The notes under the pieces: generated by a model
The model's database searches: none
Told to the model about the DNA's origin: nothing
Seen by the model: the letters and a program-made list of their open reading frames with translations, nothing else
Made by a program: the position numbers and the translations under genes
From: Acetobacter aceti
GTDB lineage: Bacteria; Pseudomonadota; Alphaproteobacteria; Acetobacterales; Acetobacteraceae
Assembly: GCF_002005445.1 (NCBI RefSeq)
Contig: NZ_CP014692.1
Span: 1,054,001 to 1,118,000 of the forward strand
Length of the DNA: 64,000 nt
Reading direction: 5' to 3'
Shown: positions 1-9,045 of the stretch, piece by piece
How positions within the stretch are numbered: position 1 is the stretch's first letter
Layout of the letters: every line of letters starts with the position of its first letter

Positions 1-216
1 CCGGGCGGGAGCCGTGCGTTCCGGGTCACGGAAGAAATAGAGACAGAATCCGAAGAACAGACCGCCTGCCGTGCCCGCAGCACGGAGAACCGGGCATTTG
101 AAGCGCCAGCCGAGATAGCGGGCGGCTACCGTCACGGCGCCTGATGCACCGAGAAATGGATAGGCCTCGCGATGCGGGCGGGAAAGGACGAACTTGAGAG
201 AGCCTAGGAGTGACAT
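1..216 (-). CDS. psd: phosphatidylserine decarboxylase, N-terminal part (cut by window edge)
   Basis: Seventy-two codons read from an ATG at 216 to the window edge with no stop. The product starts MSLLGSLKFVLSRPHRE and reaches FFRDPER near residues 62-68, the motif that follows the N-terminal membrane segment in short-form phosphatidylserine decarboxylases. The hydrophobic stretch AGGLFFGFCLYFF just before it fits the membrane anchor. The enzyme makes phosphatidylethanolamine at the inner membrane. The catalytic LGST-type pyruvoyl site lies outside the window. It is divergent from plsC, another phospholipid gene. The identification rests on the N-terminus only. Confidence 0.8.
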   Translation of the reverse strand, partial: MSLLGSLKFVLSRPHREAYPFLGASGAVTVAARYLGWRFKCPVLRAAGTAGGLFFGFCLYFFRDPERTAPAR

Positions 217-388
217 GCTACCGTTCTTGACCGTTCATCGATGAGGAATCAAGAGAAACTCGTGACATTCGGGTGTCGTCTTGCGTCATCCTGGCTTTTC
301 TGGTCTCCATCCAGCCCGGTCCGGCCTGCAGGAAGCGTGTCGGAAATCCCGTGAATCCAGCCGTGAGGCCAAGCTTGGGAGACCTGTC

Positions 389-1093
389 ATGAGAGTGATC
401 CGCTCCGCCCTGTTCCGGATCTATATCGTCGCTATTTCCATCCTGATGGGCTGGGTGGCCATGCCTGTGCGCCTTTTCGCACCCGGCTATGCGATGCCGT
501 ACGCCAAACTCTGGGCACGATTCTATCTGGCTGGCGGGCGTTTCTGGTGTGGCATACACACGCGTATCGAGGGGCTGGAAAAATTACCCCGTGACAAGCC
601 GTTTATCATCGCTTCACAGCATCAGTCTGCTTTCGACACGCTGGTCTGGATGAATCTCGTGCCCAGACCCACGTACGTCATGAAGGAGGAACTGCTGAAA
701 GTGCCTCTTGTCGGCCCGATGCTGAAGCTCACCGGCATGATTCCCGTCCAGCGGACGGGAGGCGGCAAGGCGATGCGCAATCTGCTGAAGAAAACTGAGC
801 AGGCGGCTGTCGAGGGCAGGCAGATGATCATTTTCCCGGAAGGGACCCGCATGGCTTATGGGGAGACCGTGCCCCTCAAGCCCGGCATCGTCGCCATGGC
901 CAGACATACAGGCCTGCCGGTCTATCCGGTCGCGACCAATTCGGGGCTTTACTGGCCGAGCCGCGGCTTTCTCAAGCGGGCTGGAACCATCTCGATCATT
1001 ATCGGAGATCCGGTAGAGGGCACGGGGCGGGGAGAGGTGCTTCAGGCCATTGAACAGTTCTGGAAGCAGGCCCGGCATCGCCTGAACGCCTGA
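389..1093 (+). CDS. plsC: 1-acyl-sn-glycerol-3-phosphate acyltransferase
   Basis: A 234-residue protein with the HX4D acyltransferase box (HQSAFD, residues 78-83) and the substrate-binding FPEGTR box (149-154), the two signatures of the PlsC family. An N-terminal hydrophobic segment (about residues 8-30) anchors it to the inner membrane. It acylates lysophosphatidic acid to phosphatidic acid, the precursor of all phospholipids. The frame is open from 281, but the ATG at 389 follows a purine-rich site (gggag, 377-381) and gives the usual family length, so I chose it. It stands divergent to psd. Confidence 0.9.
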   Translation: MRVIRSALFRIYIVAISILMGWVAMPVRLFAPGYAMPYAKLWARFYLAGGRFWCGIHTRIEGLEKLPRDKPFIIASQHQSAFDTLVWMNLVPRPTYVMKEELLKVPLVGPMLKLTGMIPVQRTGGGKAMRNLLKKTEQAAVEGRQMIIFPEGTRMAYGETVPLKPGIVAMARHTGLPVYPVATNSGLYWPSRGFLKRAGTISIIIGDPVEGTGRGEVLQAIEQFWKQARHRLNA

Positions 1094-1422
1094 TGGGTTG
1101 TCTTTATCACCAGAAGAGGCACGCTTGTGGATAACTCTGTGGGATAAACTGGCGAGGGAAGGTGTTTGAGGCTGAATCCACAAAATCCCCTGCTTTTTCA
1201 AGGTTCCAATGAAGTCAAGCCGGTTTATTGCATAAAAATGAATATATGAGATTTTTTGGCGGAAAACTGCGGATTTTTTAAAAATTACACAAACTGATGA
1301 ATTATTCCTTTTCGCGACAAACTGGGGAAAAGCGCTCTCCGGGAAACGTGGATACTTTAAGTGGTGAATTGTGGATAAGTTTTGTGAGTCCATGATGACC
1401 CTCATGCCTGCGGGGGATTTTA
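1094..1422. other. non-coding region with DnaA-box-like sites; possible replication origin
   Basis: A 329-base gap holding two perfect copies of TGTGGATAA (1126-1134 and 1370-1378; reverse complement TTATCCACA, the DnaA-box consensus). Weaker relatives are a one-base-insertion form at 1138-1147, a 7/9 match GAATCCACA at 1174-1182 and CGTGGATAC at 1347-1355. Between the perfect copies lies an AT-rich stretch (about 1217-1310) with T and A runs that could serve as an unwinding element. This arrangement resembles a bacterial oriC. The flanking genes (plsC, DUF2125 protein) are not the classical origin neighbours I know from other alphaproteobacteria, so a DnaA-bound regulatory region or chance remain alternatives. 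Confidence 0.4.
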
Positions 1423-2595
1423 TTGAGCGGGTTCCGCACTCTGGCTCCTGAAACTGACGTGGAGTACACACTGCATGGCAGAGGAAGAAAGCAGGGGGAG
1501 CGTAAGCTGAAATATCGCAGGTGCCTCCTTGTTGTTACCGGACTCGCTCTGGTGTCGGCGGTGACGGTCTGCTCAGGAATGATGCTGGCCCGACAGACCC
1601 TTGTCAGGACGGTTGATGCCGAACGTGAGACACTTCTGAGACAGGGTTGGAGTGTTTCCTGGCGGACGCCGGGATTCAGTCTGTTCTCATTGCCGTGGCG
1701 GATGACACTTCGTGATATTCGTCTGAGTGGTCCCTTCAAAAATTCGCATCTGGTGTATGGCGGTGACGCCATGACCCTGTCTCCTGCCGGACCGTTTTCC
1801 TCGGCCATCAGAATTGATTTCACCGGATCGCAGGCGCTTTTGCTGGGGCGCGACTCTCTTCATCCGGATCTCGCATTCAGACTGACAGGAACAGGAGTGA
1901 ATGTTATTGCTTCGCGGTTTGCGAAAGATGGTGAGACTCACGCTGCTTTTAGAGTGAAGAACAGCCGCCTTGAGGTGTATGCGATTCCTTTTGCTCCCAG
2001 AGGGATTTCACTCCCGTTCAGTCTCGGTTTGAGCAGGGTTCAGGGTAGAACAGAATGGTATCTGAAGCAGACACAACGCGCCGATATTGCTGTCGATGTG
2101 ACAGCCGCCGCCATCTCGTTACCTGTTGCGGTGCCGGGCAGTGGAAATCTGGTTGAAGCCCTGCATGTGGCGTTGTCTGCCGGCGAGATGGAAAGTGGAA
2201 ACGGCGATCTTCCAACCGTCACACTGCATATCGGAGAAGCCCGGTTGGGACCGTCTTCTTTTGCTGTCGCCGGAAAACTCGCATGTCAGCCGGATGTGGT
2301 CGGTGATTTCAATCTGACGTTACGTGGTCTTGAGAAAATCGCTGACAGCATGGTTGTGGCGGGTGCGGCCCCTCCTGAAGTGCGTCGCCTGACAATGCTG
2401 ATCGAGCGTTATAAGACACAGGGAAATCTGGAGCAGCCTTCCGAAAAAACCGGATATGGCGATGAATCGATGCCGGATACAGTTATCGATCTGCCGTTAC
2501 GGTTAAGAAACGGCCAGTGGATGATCGGGGCTTTGCCGGTCGGCTCGTTGCTGGAAATATGGCGATCAGGAAAGGACAGATCTGCTTCTCCCTGA
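1423..2595 (+). CDS. DUF2125-type envelope protein
   Basis: About 390 residues. A single hydrophobic segment near residues 34-52 (LLVVTGLALVSAVTV) is followed by a long beta-rich region with the WSVSWRTPGFSLFSLPWRMTLRDIRLSGP pattern typical of DUF2125 proteins, which I recall as alphaproteobacterial envelope proteins of unknown role. The only start with a good ribosome site is TTG at 1423, five bases after GGGGGA (1412-1417); GTG at 1459 is the alternative. It probably sits on the periplasmic side of the inner membrane. No catalytic motif is visible. Confidence 0.6.
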   Translation: MSGFRTLAPETDVEYTLHGRGRKQGERKLKYRRCLLVVTGLALVSAVTVCSGMMLARQTLVRTVDAERETLLRQGWSVSWRTPGFSLFSLPWRMTLRDIRLSGPFKNSHLVYGGDAMTLSPAGPFSSAIRIDFTGSQALLLGRDSLHPDLAFRLTGTGVNVIASRFAKDGETHAAFRVKNSRLEVYAIPFAPRGISLPFSLGLSRVQGRTEWYLKQTQRADIAVDVTAAAISLPVAVPGSGNLVEALHVALSAGEMESGNGDLPTVTLHIGEARLGPSSFAVAGKLACQPDVVGDFNLTLRGLEKIADSMVVAGAAPPEVRRLTMLIERYKTQGNLEQPSEKTGYGDESMPDTVIDLPLRLRNGQWMIGALPVGSLLEIWRSGKDRSASP

Positions 2596-2645
2596 AAAAC
2601 GGTTTGTGATGAAGGCGGAAATCAGCCCGCAAGTCTGTTTTTGCA

Positions 2646-3371
2646 TCAGGCCATGTCCTTCTGTCGTCGCAATTTACCCAGTTCGGACGATGAGGCGGCG
2701 CGGAGAAACGGGTTGCATGACCGTTCCGATCCGAGAGTGGATGGGACCGTCGGCAGCCCCTTTGCACGCAGACGCAAGACGTCTTCCGCGCGGTGCTGGA
2801 GAGCCGTGTTGTCCGGCGTTACGGAAAGGGCAAAGCGCGCATTGGACGCTGTGTATTCATGACCACAGTAAACCAGTGTTTCGTCTGGAAGAGCGTCGAA
2901 TTCATGCAGGCTGGCATACATCTGTTCGGGTGTGCCCTCGAACAGACGCCCGCATCCCAGGCTGAACAGGGTGTCGCCACAAAAAAGCGAGGCAGGGTCA
3001 TCGAAATAGTACGCGATATGCCCCAGCGTATGCCCCGGCGTTTCCAGTACAAGCGCCTGACTGTCTCCAAATGAAATCCGATCCCCGGCTCTGACGGCCT
3101 GATCAAGGGAGGGGAGACGGGCCGCGTCGGCTGCTGCGCCGACAATGCGGGCGTCATACCGGTCCCGCAGGGTTTCAGCGCCTCCCGTGTGGTCCGCATG
3201 ATGGTGCGTCAGAAAAATGGTGTCGAGCCGACCACCATGGGCCTCTATCGCGGCCCTGACCGGCGCGCATTCGCCGGGGTCGACCACGGCGACCATGCCG
3301 GTTTCCGTGTCCGTCAAAAGCCAGACGTAATTATCTGAAAGAGCCGGAATGGGCAGAACGGTAATCGGCAT
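2646..3371 (-). CDS. gloB: hydroxyacylglutathione hydrolase (glyoxalase II)
   Basis: A 241-residue metallo-beta-lactamase-fold hydrolase with the binuclear metal motif THHHADH (residues 55-61), a later GH (ETPGHTLGH), a metal-bridging Asp in FCGDTLF, and the CGHEYT segment with C-terminal glutathione-binding region that mark GloB. It hydrolyses S-lactoylglutathione to lactate and glutathione in methylglyoxal detoxification. The ATG at 3371 has GGAG seven bases upstream and gives the family N-terminus (MPITVLPIPALSDNYVW). Its 5' end faces the methyltransferase gene, a common alphaproteobacterial arrangement. Confidence 0.92.
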   Translation of the reverse strand: MPITVLPIPALSDNYVWLLTDTETGMVAVVDPGECAPVRAAIEAHGGRLDTIFLTHHHADHTGGAETLRDRYDARIVGAAADAARLPSLDQAVRAGDRISFGDSQALVLETPGHTLGHIAYYFDDPASLFCGDTLFSLGCGRLFEGTPEQMYASLHEFDALPDETLVYCGHEYTASNARFALSVTPDNTALQHRAEDVLRLRAKGLPTVPSTLGSERSCNPFLRAASSSELGKLRRQKDMA

Positions 3372-3423
3372 GACGGGACTCCGGTAGTGCTGCATCTGGG
3401 CGAGTTATGATACTGTACGCATC

Positions 3424-4137
3424 ATGCTGGATGAAGTTCGTTCTGCTGACGTATTCTATGACACATCGGCGGGCGCGGGGGTGGTGCGCCTTCTCGGTCG
3501 GCGTCTGGCGGACTGCTGGCCGGATCTCCGGGGGCTGAATGTCCTGGGCCTCGGTCATACCACTCCTTTTCTTGCCGACTTGAAGGATCAGGCAGCCCTG
3601 ACCGTGGCTGCTCATCTCGGAACGCTTCCGGATGTGGCGCTTTCCCATCGTCAGGCGGAATGTGTTGTCAGTGGCGGCTGTCTTCCTTTTCCCGACCTTT
3701 CCTTTGACCGGATCCTCATGGTCCATGCCCTGGAAACTGCCCCTTCAGGTCGCGAACTTCTGCGTTCGGCATGGAAAGTGCTGCGCGATAATGGAAAGCT
3801 TGTTCTCATCGTGCCCAACAGACGCGGTCTCTGGGCATGGAGCGATACAACGCCCTATGGTCAGGGAACCCCTTATTCACAGCGTCAGGTTTGTCGTCTG
3901 TTGCAGGAAGCCATGTTTCACGTCGAGATGTGTGAAACGGCTCTTTATCCACCGCTTTTCCCTCTTCTGCGTCATACACGTCTGAGCGCTGCCATTGAAC
4001 GCTCCGGAGCGGCGGTATTGCCTGCCTGCGGCGGGGTCGTCATTCTGGAAGCCGTCAAAAACCTCTGGGGAGGCGTTCCGTTGGCTGCGGGGAAACGAGA
4101 ATTCCGGTTGAGACGCCGCCTGGTTGAAACGGGATGA
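3424..4137 (+). CDS. class I SAM-dependent methyltransferase (type 11-like)
   Basis: A 237-residue protein of Rossmann methyltransferase type. NVLGLGHTTPFL (about residues 39-50) occupies the SAM-binding motif I position, followed by the FPDLSFDRILMVHALE acidic loop and the LRDNGKLVLIVPNRRGLWAW segment typical of Methyltransf_11 proteins. The glycine motif is atypical (GLGHTTP instead of E/DxGxGxG). It is divergent from gloB, and its stop overlaps the next start (ATGA at 4134-4137), so the two are translationally coupled. The substrate is unknown. Confidence 0.7.
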   Translation: MLDEVRSADVFYDTSAGAGVVRLLGRRLADCWPDLRGLNVLGLGHTTPFLADLKDQAALTVAAHLGTLPDVALSHRQAECVVSGGCLPFPDLSFDRILMVHALETAPSGRELLRSAWKVLRDNGKLVLIVPNRRGLWAWSDTTPYGQGTPYSQRQVCRLLQEAMFHVEMCETALYPPLFPLLRHTRLSAAIERSGAAVLPACGGVVILEAVKNLWGGVPLAAGKREFRLRRRLVETG

Positions 4138-4646
4138 CAGAATCTGTTCTGGATCGGATCGCCCTGCTGGACGCGGTGCTGCTCAATGCGTCCAGCGCCA
4201 CGATTGCTCTGGAAAACTGGTGTGAACGACACGGTGTAGGTGCGCCGCCTTTCCGGCTGAGGGTGCATGTGGAGCAAAAGGATAACCCTTCACTTCCTGC
4301 TATCGCGACGGGTATTTTCGATGCGACCGAAGCCCTGCGCTACAGGCATGTCACGATGTTCTGCGGCGAACTGGCTGTGGCTCACGCGGGAAACTGGTAT
4401 TCCCCCAGCCGATTGACGCCAGAGATGACCTTCAGGCTGGACACGACGACGGTGCCGTTCGGTCGTGTCGTGGGGCCGTTTTCCATCAGTCGGGACACGC
4501 TCGAGACCATTCGCCTATGGAATGAAGAGCGCCTTCCGCCGCCATCAGCCGCGGTGATTCGTCACACGGCGATCGTGAAAAGAGCTGACTGTCAGCCTGT
4601 AAGCGTGGTGGAAGAGACATTCACCGGCGTGCTGCTGGATTTCTGA
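4134..4646 (+). CDS. chorismate-lyase-like (UbiC/UTRA-fold) protein
   Basis: A 170-residue protein with the pattern RHVTMFCGELAVAHAGNWY then PSRLTPEM and a D/E-x-PFGRVVGPF segment (about residues 78-122). This resembles chorismate-lyase-fold proteins, where the conserved arginine, the NWY/P segment and the FGR pocket bind an aromatic acid. Whether it really cleaves chorismate is unproven. It overlaps the methyltransferase by four bases and ends 27 bases before the convergent ydcF-like gene, so it is the last gene of a two-gene unit. Confidence 0.5.
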   Translation: MTESVLDRIALLDAVLLNASSATIALENWCERHGVGAPPFRLRVHVEQKDNPSLPAIATGIFDATEALRYRHVTMFCGELAVAHAGNWYSPSRLTPEMTFRLDTTTVPFGRVVGPFSISRDTLETIRLWNEERLPPPSAAVIRHTAIVKRADCQPVSVVEETFTGVLLDF

Positions 4647-4673
4647 ACGGGCGGAACGCCTCGCGCATGGTGG

Positions 4674-5276
4674 TCAGGTCGCGTCCACCGTATGGCGGAA
4701 CGCCTTGACCGGTCCGATGCAGGTCAGCAGAAACTTGCCATATTCCCGTACCAGCAGATGCCATGTTCCTCGGGTGAAAGGTCTTTTCATCGCGGGAGGC
4801 TGGACAGGGTAGGGATTGAGCTGAACGTCCGGCAGGGTTCGCGCAATTTCCAGCTCGGCGCGCCACATATGATAACCGGCGGTGACAATGATCAGGCTGT
4901 GCAGCCTGTTGGCTCTTACCCAGTGCTTCGTTTCTGTGGCGTTTCCGGCTGTGGAGGTGGCTTCCCGCCCCAGGGTTATACGCCCGGTCAGGGCTGCGGG
5001 AAGGTTGGGAGCCAATTCCTGAAGCGTGACTTTTGGGTCGACACCCGAGACGAGGAGCAGGCGTCCTCGTCCTTGCTCAAGCAGGGAAAGAGACGTTTCT
5101 ACACGACCTGTGCCGCCTGTCAGGGCGACAATTCCATCAGAGAAAGGGGGAAGGTTTGGTGTTCGCAGTGCGCTTCGCAGAAACAGTCCGAAGCCGATGA
5201 GAAGCAGCGATGCGCAGGTTAGAAGACATACGCCAGCCCAGCGCCACCAGAAGATTTTCGAGAGTCTTTTCCTCAT
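4674..5276 (-). CDS. YdcF-family (DUF218) membrane protein
   Basis: A 200-residue protein with an N-terminal membrane segment (about residues 8-33), then the DUF218 core: DGIVALTGGTGRVETSLSLLEQG, LLVSGVDP, a STAGNATET segment equivalent to the S-x-NT-x-E motif, and LIIVTAGYHMWRAELE. Family members include SanA and ElyC, linked to envelope integrity, with no settled biochemical role. The ATG at 5276 overlaps the ftsX stop (ATGA). It is the third gene of the ftsE-ftsX-ydcF unit, which argues for a cell-envelope function. Confidence 0.8.
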   Translation of the reverse strand: MRKRLSKIFWWRWAGVCLLTCASLLLIGFGLFLRSALRTPNLPPFSDGIVALTGGTGRVETSLSLLEQGRGRLLLVSGVDPKVTLQELAPNLPAALTGRITLGREATSTAGNATETKHWVRANRLHSLIIVTAGYHMWRAELEIARTLPDVQLNPYPVQPPAMKRPFTRGTWHLLVREYGKFLLTCIGPVKAFRHTVDAT

Positions 5277-6235
5277 GGCAGGCGGCGCAGCCACACCCGC
5301 ACGATGATCTGCGCAGTGCACCAGCCGATCAGTGTGACGACGAGGGGGATGCAGCCCAGCCCGATCAGAAGCGTTTGCGGAGCGGCTCCCTGTCCGAATG
5401 CGAGCAGGGAGTCCTTCAGGATCACAAGCCGGTTTTCACCGTCCTGCGTCATGGTCGGCATGGAACCGGAAAAAGGCGCCATCAGGCGGGTCAGGATGGC
5501 GATGGGCGGAAGAGAAACCAGCGTGCCTGCCAGACCTCCCAGAAAGGACAGGAAAGCCACGCGGGATGCAAAGCGTCTGGCGACATAACCGTCAGATGCT
5601 CCCAGTTCGTGGAGAATGGTCACGCTTTCCCGTCGGGAGCCCAATCCGAGCCGTGTCGCCATTCCGATAACCGCGGCCCCGATCGCGCCGACAAGAATGA
5701 TGGCCAGTCCGGCGCAGAAAAGCAGGCTGCTGGCGACAGTGTGGAGCCGGGAGCGCCAGTCGTCATTTTTTTCGATAAGAGTGCCGGGCGCTCTGGTTGT
5801 GAGAAGCGAGGCAAGAGAATCCGACAAGGCCCCGCCCGGCGTCAGATCGACCTCGATCACGGCCGGCAGCGGAAGAGCCGCCGTCCCGGCATTGCCGAGC
5901 CAGGGTTTCAGAAGCGCGTCGAGTTCTTTCTCATCCAGCCTGTGAATCCGCATGATGTCCGGCATTGTTTTGAGGACATTCAGAACGGCTTCGATGCGGG
6001 TTCCGGCGGAGGTGTGGCTGTCTGTCACTGCCTGTCTGTCTGGGTCGGGAACCTGCACGGTGATCAGGTTGGCGGCCCCTCTGGCCCATCTTTCAGAGAG
6101 TGCCTGCGCACCCACTGCTGCTGTGAAAGTCAGTGCGATCAGCAGACTCATGGCGGCGACCATGGTGAGCAGACTGCGGTCCGGCAGCGCGCGGGACAGG
6201 GCGAGGCCGTCGCGGACCCGATTGGTCCTACTCAT
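5273..6235 (-). CDS. ftsX: cell division protein FtsX (ABC transporter permease-like)
   Basis: A 320-residue protein with an N-terminal hydrophobic segment (about residues 21-45), a periplasmic domain, and three C-terminal membrane segments starting near VASSLLFCAGLAIILVGAI. The cytoplasmic loop GSRRESVTILHELGASDGYVARRF is the FtsX signature contacting FtsE. FtsEX couples ATP hydrolysis to activation of septal peptidoglycan hydrolases. The frame is open well upstream, but the ATG at 6235 overlaps the ftsE stop by eight bases and gives the usual length. Confidence 0.88.
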   Translation of the reverse strand: MSRTNRVRDGLALSRALPDRSLLTMVAAMSLLIALTFTAAVGAQALSERWARGAANLITVQVPDPDRQAVTDSHTSAGTRIEAVLNVLKTMPDIMRIHRLDEKELDALLKPWLGNAGTAALPLPAVIEVDLTPGGALSDSLASLLTTRAPGTLIEKNDDWRSRLHTVASSLLFCAGLAIILVGAIGAAVIGMATRLGLGSRRESVTILHELGASDGYVARRFASRVAFLSFLGGLAGTLVSLPPIAILTRLMAPFSGSMPTMTQDGENRLVILKDSLLAFGQGAAPQTLLIGLGCIPLVVTLIGWCTAQIIVRVWLRRLP

Positions 6236-6902
6236 CGGCGAGCAACCGCCCCTGCCGGAGTTGAAGGGCTGGGGCGGGGAAACGCTGGACAAGCGTATCG
6301 TTATGCGTGGCGACAACAACAGTGGTGCCAAGGTCCGACAGTTCTCGCAGCATGCCGATAACCCGCGCGGCCTGACTGTCTTCCAGAGCGTTGGTGGGTT
6401 CATCCGCCAACAGAAGGCCGGGCCGCATGATCACGGCGCGCGCGATGGCCGTTCGCTGCTGCTCGCCTCCCGAGAGTTCGACGGGCCGGGCGCGCTTGCG
6501 TTCGACAAGTCCCAGCCAGCCCAGCAGGGCGTCCACTTCCTGGGAAATCTCACCTTCCATACGTTTCTGAAGTCGCAGGGGAAGAGCGACATTATCCGCA
6601 ACGGAAAGCGTTGGCATCAACCGGAAATCCTGATGGATCATACCGATTCGCTGTCTCAGGCGGGAGAGGGTGGAACGTTTTGTACGCGATCCGACTTCCG
6701 TGCCGAGAATTTCCATATCGCCAGATCTCGGCAGCGCTTCCATGTGCAGGAGACGCAGCAAGGTCGATTTTCCGGCTCCCGAGGGACCAAGCAGCCAGCG
6801 GAATCCGCCTTGCGGGATCGCAAGGCTGATGTTCCTGAGTGTGGCCTGACCTTCATTCGGCATACTGCCGTGATGCCAGGTGACGTCACGGAGCCGGATC
6901 AT
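6228..6902 (-). CDS. ftsE: cell division ATP-binding protein FtsE
   Basis: A 224-residue ABC ATPase with Walker [10 protein letters not shown] (residues 39-47), Q-loop in [11 protein letters not shown], signature LSGGEQQR, Walker [10 protein letters not shown] and switch histidine in ATHND. The D-loop reads NALED in place of the usual N-L-D, a small departure. It forms the FtsEX complex with the adjacent membrane protein. The start at 6902 (MIRLRDVTW) is preferred over 6911 because it matches the family N-terminus. It heads the operon and is divergent from the zinc-ribbon gene. Confidence 0.9.
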   Translation of the reverse strand: MIRLRDVTWHHGSMPNEGQATLRNISLAIPQGGFRWLLGPSGAGKSTLLRLLHMEALPRSGDMEILGTEVGSRTKRSTLSRLRQRIGMIHQDFRLMPTLSVADNVALPLRLQKRMEGEISQEVDALLGWLGLVERKRARPVELSGGEQQRTAIARAVIMRPGLLLADEPTNALEDSQAARVIGMLRELSDLGTTVVVATHNDTLVQRFPAPALQLRQGRLLADE

Positions 6903-7126
6903 GCGAAGCATACTCCCTGAGGGATGGGGTCAGTCATGGGAAACACGCGATAGCATAACGCGCTGACCGGGAAACTGTCGATCTTCACCCAATAGAGTTT
7001 TCTGTCTCTTTCGCCTTCGTCGGATCATGTTTAGAAATTGGGAACCGATTCCAAGGCATAGTGCTTAACGAGGATTGTTAGTGTCTGCGTCCAGAGTGGT
7101 TTTCGCAGCACCAGAGAGGAACCCGG

Positions 7127-8899
7127 ATGCTGATTGTCTGCCCGTCCTGTGGCATCAAATATAATGTGCCTGCGTCTTACCTGACGAAGGACAGGACACT
7201 GAAGTGTGCGGGGTGCGGCACAAGCTGGGTTGTCAAGGCTATGGAGGCTCCCGCTGCTGAAGTCGTGGTTCCTTCGGCACCTCCTGCTGCCGTAGCGCAG
7301 ACGCTGGAATCGCAGCCGGCGATCCCGCAGCCGCGTGAAGCATCGGTCGTAGCGAAGGCTGAATCGACCGAACAACCCGTGGAGCAGGCTCCTTCCGTCC
7401 CCGCGGTTGCAGATGTTCCTTCCCCTGCCGCTGTATCGCAGCCAGTAGAATCCCAACCGGAACCGCAGCCAGTAGTCGCCCGGCAGGATGAGCCTTCAGA
7501 CGCTGCGAAAGAAGAGTCGATCGACGTTCAGTCAGACCAGCACTCTGCGCTGCCGGCTTCGGAGACTCATGAACAGCCTCTCCAGTTCAAGGCTCCTGTT
7601 CAGAGTGAAGAGCAGGGTATTCCACATAAACAGGGCGCGGAGCCTGAAGAAGCCCCACCGGTCAGGGCTGCCGTTGAAGATACTCCGGCAGGAGAAGTCT
7701 CTGACGAGTCTTCTCTGACGGAAGAGCACAAATCGCTGGATGAAGCGCAGGGCGAAGCGCCGACGTTCGAAATTCAGGAGGCAGTCCCGCCAGAGGCTTC
7801 TGCTGAACCGCAGCATGAGACGTTTTCCACTCTTTCGGAAATGCGCGCCAACGAGCATTTCTCCACACACATTACCTCCCGTCAGGACAACTCTTCACAG
7901 GCAGATCATTCGTCGGAAAGCAGTTACGAAAAGCCTTTCAGCTTTCTCGATCTGCCAGTTGAACCTTCCTCTTCTCCGTCTTCCTCGTTTGAGGAAGCTC
8001 CCAACGAGAGCAAAACGGTCTATCGCAGCATCTGGGATGATGAGCCTGAAGCGCCTCCGGCGCAGACCTCCGGGTTTGGAACGAAGCCTGAGGAGGAGCC
8101 CCATAAATGGCGTGAAAAAGATCTTGACGAACATTTCAGTGTGGAGAACCGGGATTTTGCCGGAGGCGCGCCTCAGGCCGAAAATCTTGTTGAAGAATCC
8201 GATCATGCTGAGCGCCTGAAAAGCGCCGGTACGGTGCAGTCGGAAGTTGCGCATTCAGAAAACCAGGCTGACGTTCCCTGGATGCGTTCAGAGGAGAAGG
8301 AGACACAATCGGTTCATGATGAGTCTCTGCCTGCACCTGCTTCGCAGGACGGCGCATTCGACGACGTCATCACGCGCCTGCGTGCCGCCCGAAACAATCC
8401 TGGTGCTCAGGAAAACCATACGCCACCGAGCAGTCCGCCTGCGCAGCATCAGGCTGACGAGGAGATATCGCTGGCTGAACCCTGGGTGCCAGCCTGGGAT
8501 CGTGTCGAGGAGGATGAAGAGCCCGCGACCGAGCACGCTGGTGAGTCCCACGTTTCCGTCTGGCACACTACAGATGAAGCAGAGCCCGAGGACATATCGC
8601 CTTCCGAGTCTGTTGCGGCAGTAGAGCAGGCAGGGGCTTCGGAAACGTCTGAAGAAGAGACGGTGGAAGTCGCAGCCCGGCATGTCACGCCCGCCATTGA
8701 CATCTCCAGTCGTCTGAGAAGCGACGTTCTCAAGCGTGTGGAGCACGCCGACGGAAACCGCAGATCTTTTCTGGAGAGTCCGATTTTCTGGCGGAAAGCG
8801 TGGATTGCCAGTGGTGTAGGAGCCGTTATTCTTCTGGCCGCATGCACGCACTGGTTCAGTGCGCTACGCCATCTTTGGCCAGCATTGAATCTGCTCTGA
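7127..8899 (+). CDS. zinc-ribbon (MJ0042-type) protein with a very long disordered acidic region
   Basis: A 590-residue protein. The N-terminus is an MJ0042-type zinc ribbon with paired cysteines C5/C8 and C27/C30 and the fixed pattern CPSCGIKYNVP. About 480 residues rich in Pro, Glu, Ala, Ser and Gln follow, strongly acidic and low in hydrophobics, so almost certainly disordered. A single membrane segment (about residues 560-580) lies near the C-terminus. Relatives beside ftsE in other alphaproteobacteria are usually much shorter in my recollection. A GAGAGGAA site precedes the ATG. It is divergent from ftsE. Function unknown; a scaffold or regulator at the membrane is conceivable. Confidence 0.75.
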   Translation: MLIVCPSCGIKYNVPASYLTKDRTLKCAGCGTSWVVKAMEAPAAEVVVPSAPPAAVAQTLESQPAIPQPREASVVAKAESTEQPVEQAPSVPAVADVPSPAAVSQPVESQPEPQPVVARQDEPSDAAKEESIDVQSDQHSALPASETHEQPLQFKAPVQSEEQGIPHKQGAEPEEAPPVRAAVEDTPAGEVSDESSLTEEHKSLDEAQGEAPTFEIQEAVPPEASAEPQHETFSTLSEMRANEHFSTHITSRQDNSSQADHSSESSYEKPFSFLDLPVEPSSSPSSSFEEAPNESKTVYRSIWDDEPEAPPAQTSGFGTKPEEEPHKWREKDLDEHFSVENRDFAGGAPQAENLVEESDHAERLKSAGTVQSEVAHSENQADVPWMRSEEKETQSVHDESLPAPASQDGAFDDVITRLRAARNNPGAQENHTPPSSPPAQHQADEEISLAEPWVPAWDRVEEDEEPATEHAGESHVSVWHTTDEAEPEDISPSESVAAVEQAGASETSEEETVEVAARHVTPAIDISSRLRSDVLKRVEHADGNRRSFLESPIFWRKAWIASGVGAVILLAACTHWFSALRHLWPALNLL

Positions 8900-9045
8900 G
8901 GTTAAGGGAAGGCTTTTTCCTGATACGAGTCTTTTTCCGCTTCTTTATCGGCTTCAAGATTGTGGCTGATAAAGCAGGGAGAAGGTCTGCTTGCAGCATT
9001 TTCGCCTATCGACGCCAGAGAAGCCTGATGTCGGTAGGGGCAGGT

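Noticed and set aside
5210-6361. A 383-residue plus-strand frame opposite ftsX
   Set aside because: Composition (rich in Gly, Arg, Gln, Asp) is that of an antisense shadow; ftsX has clear motifs and overlaps both neighbours in the proper way.
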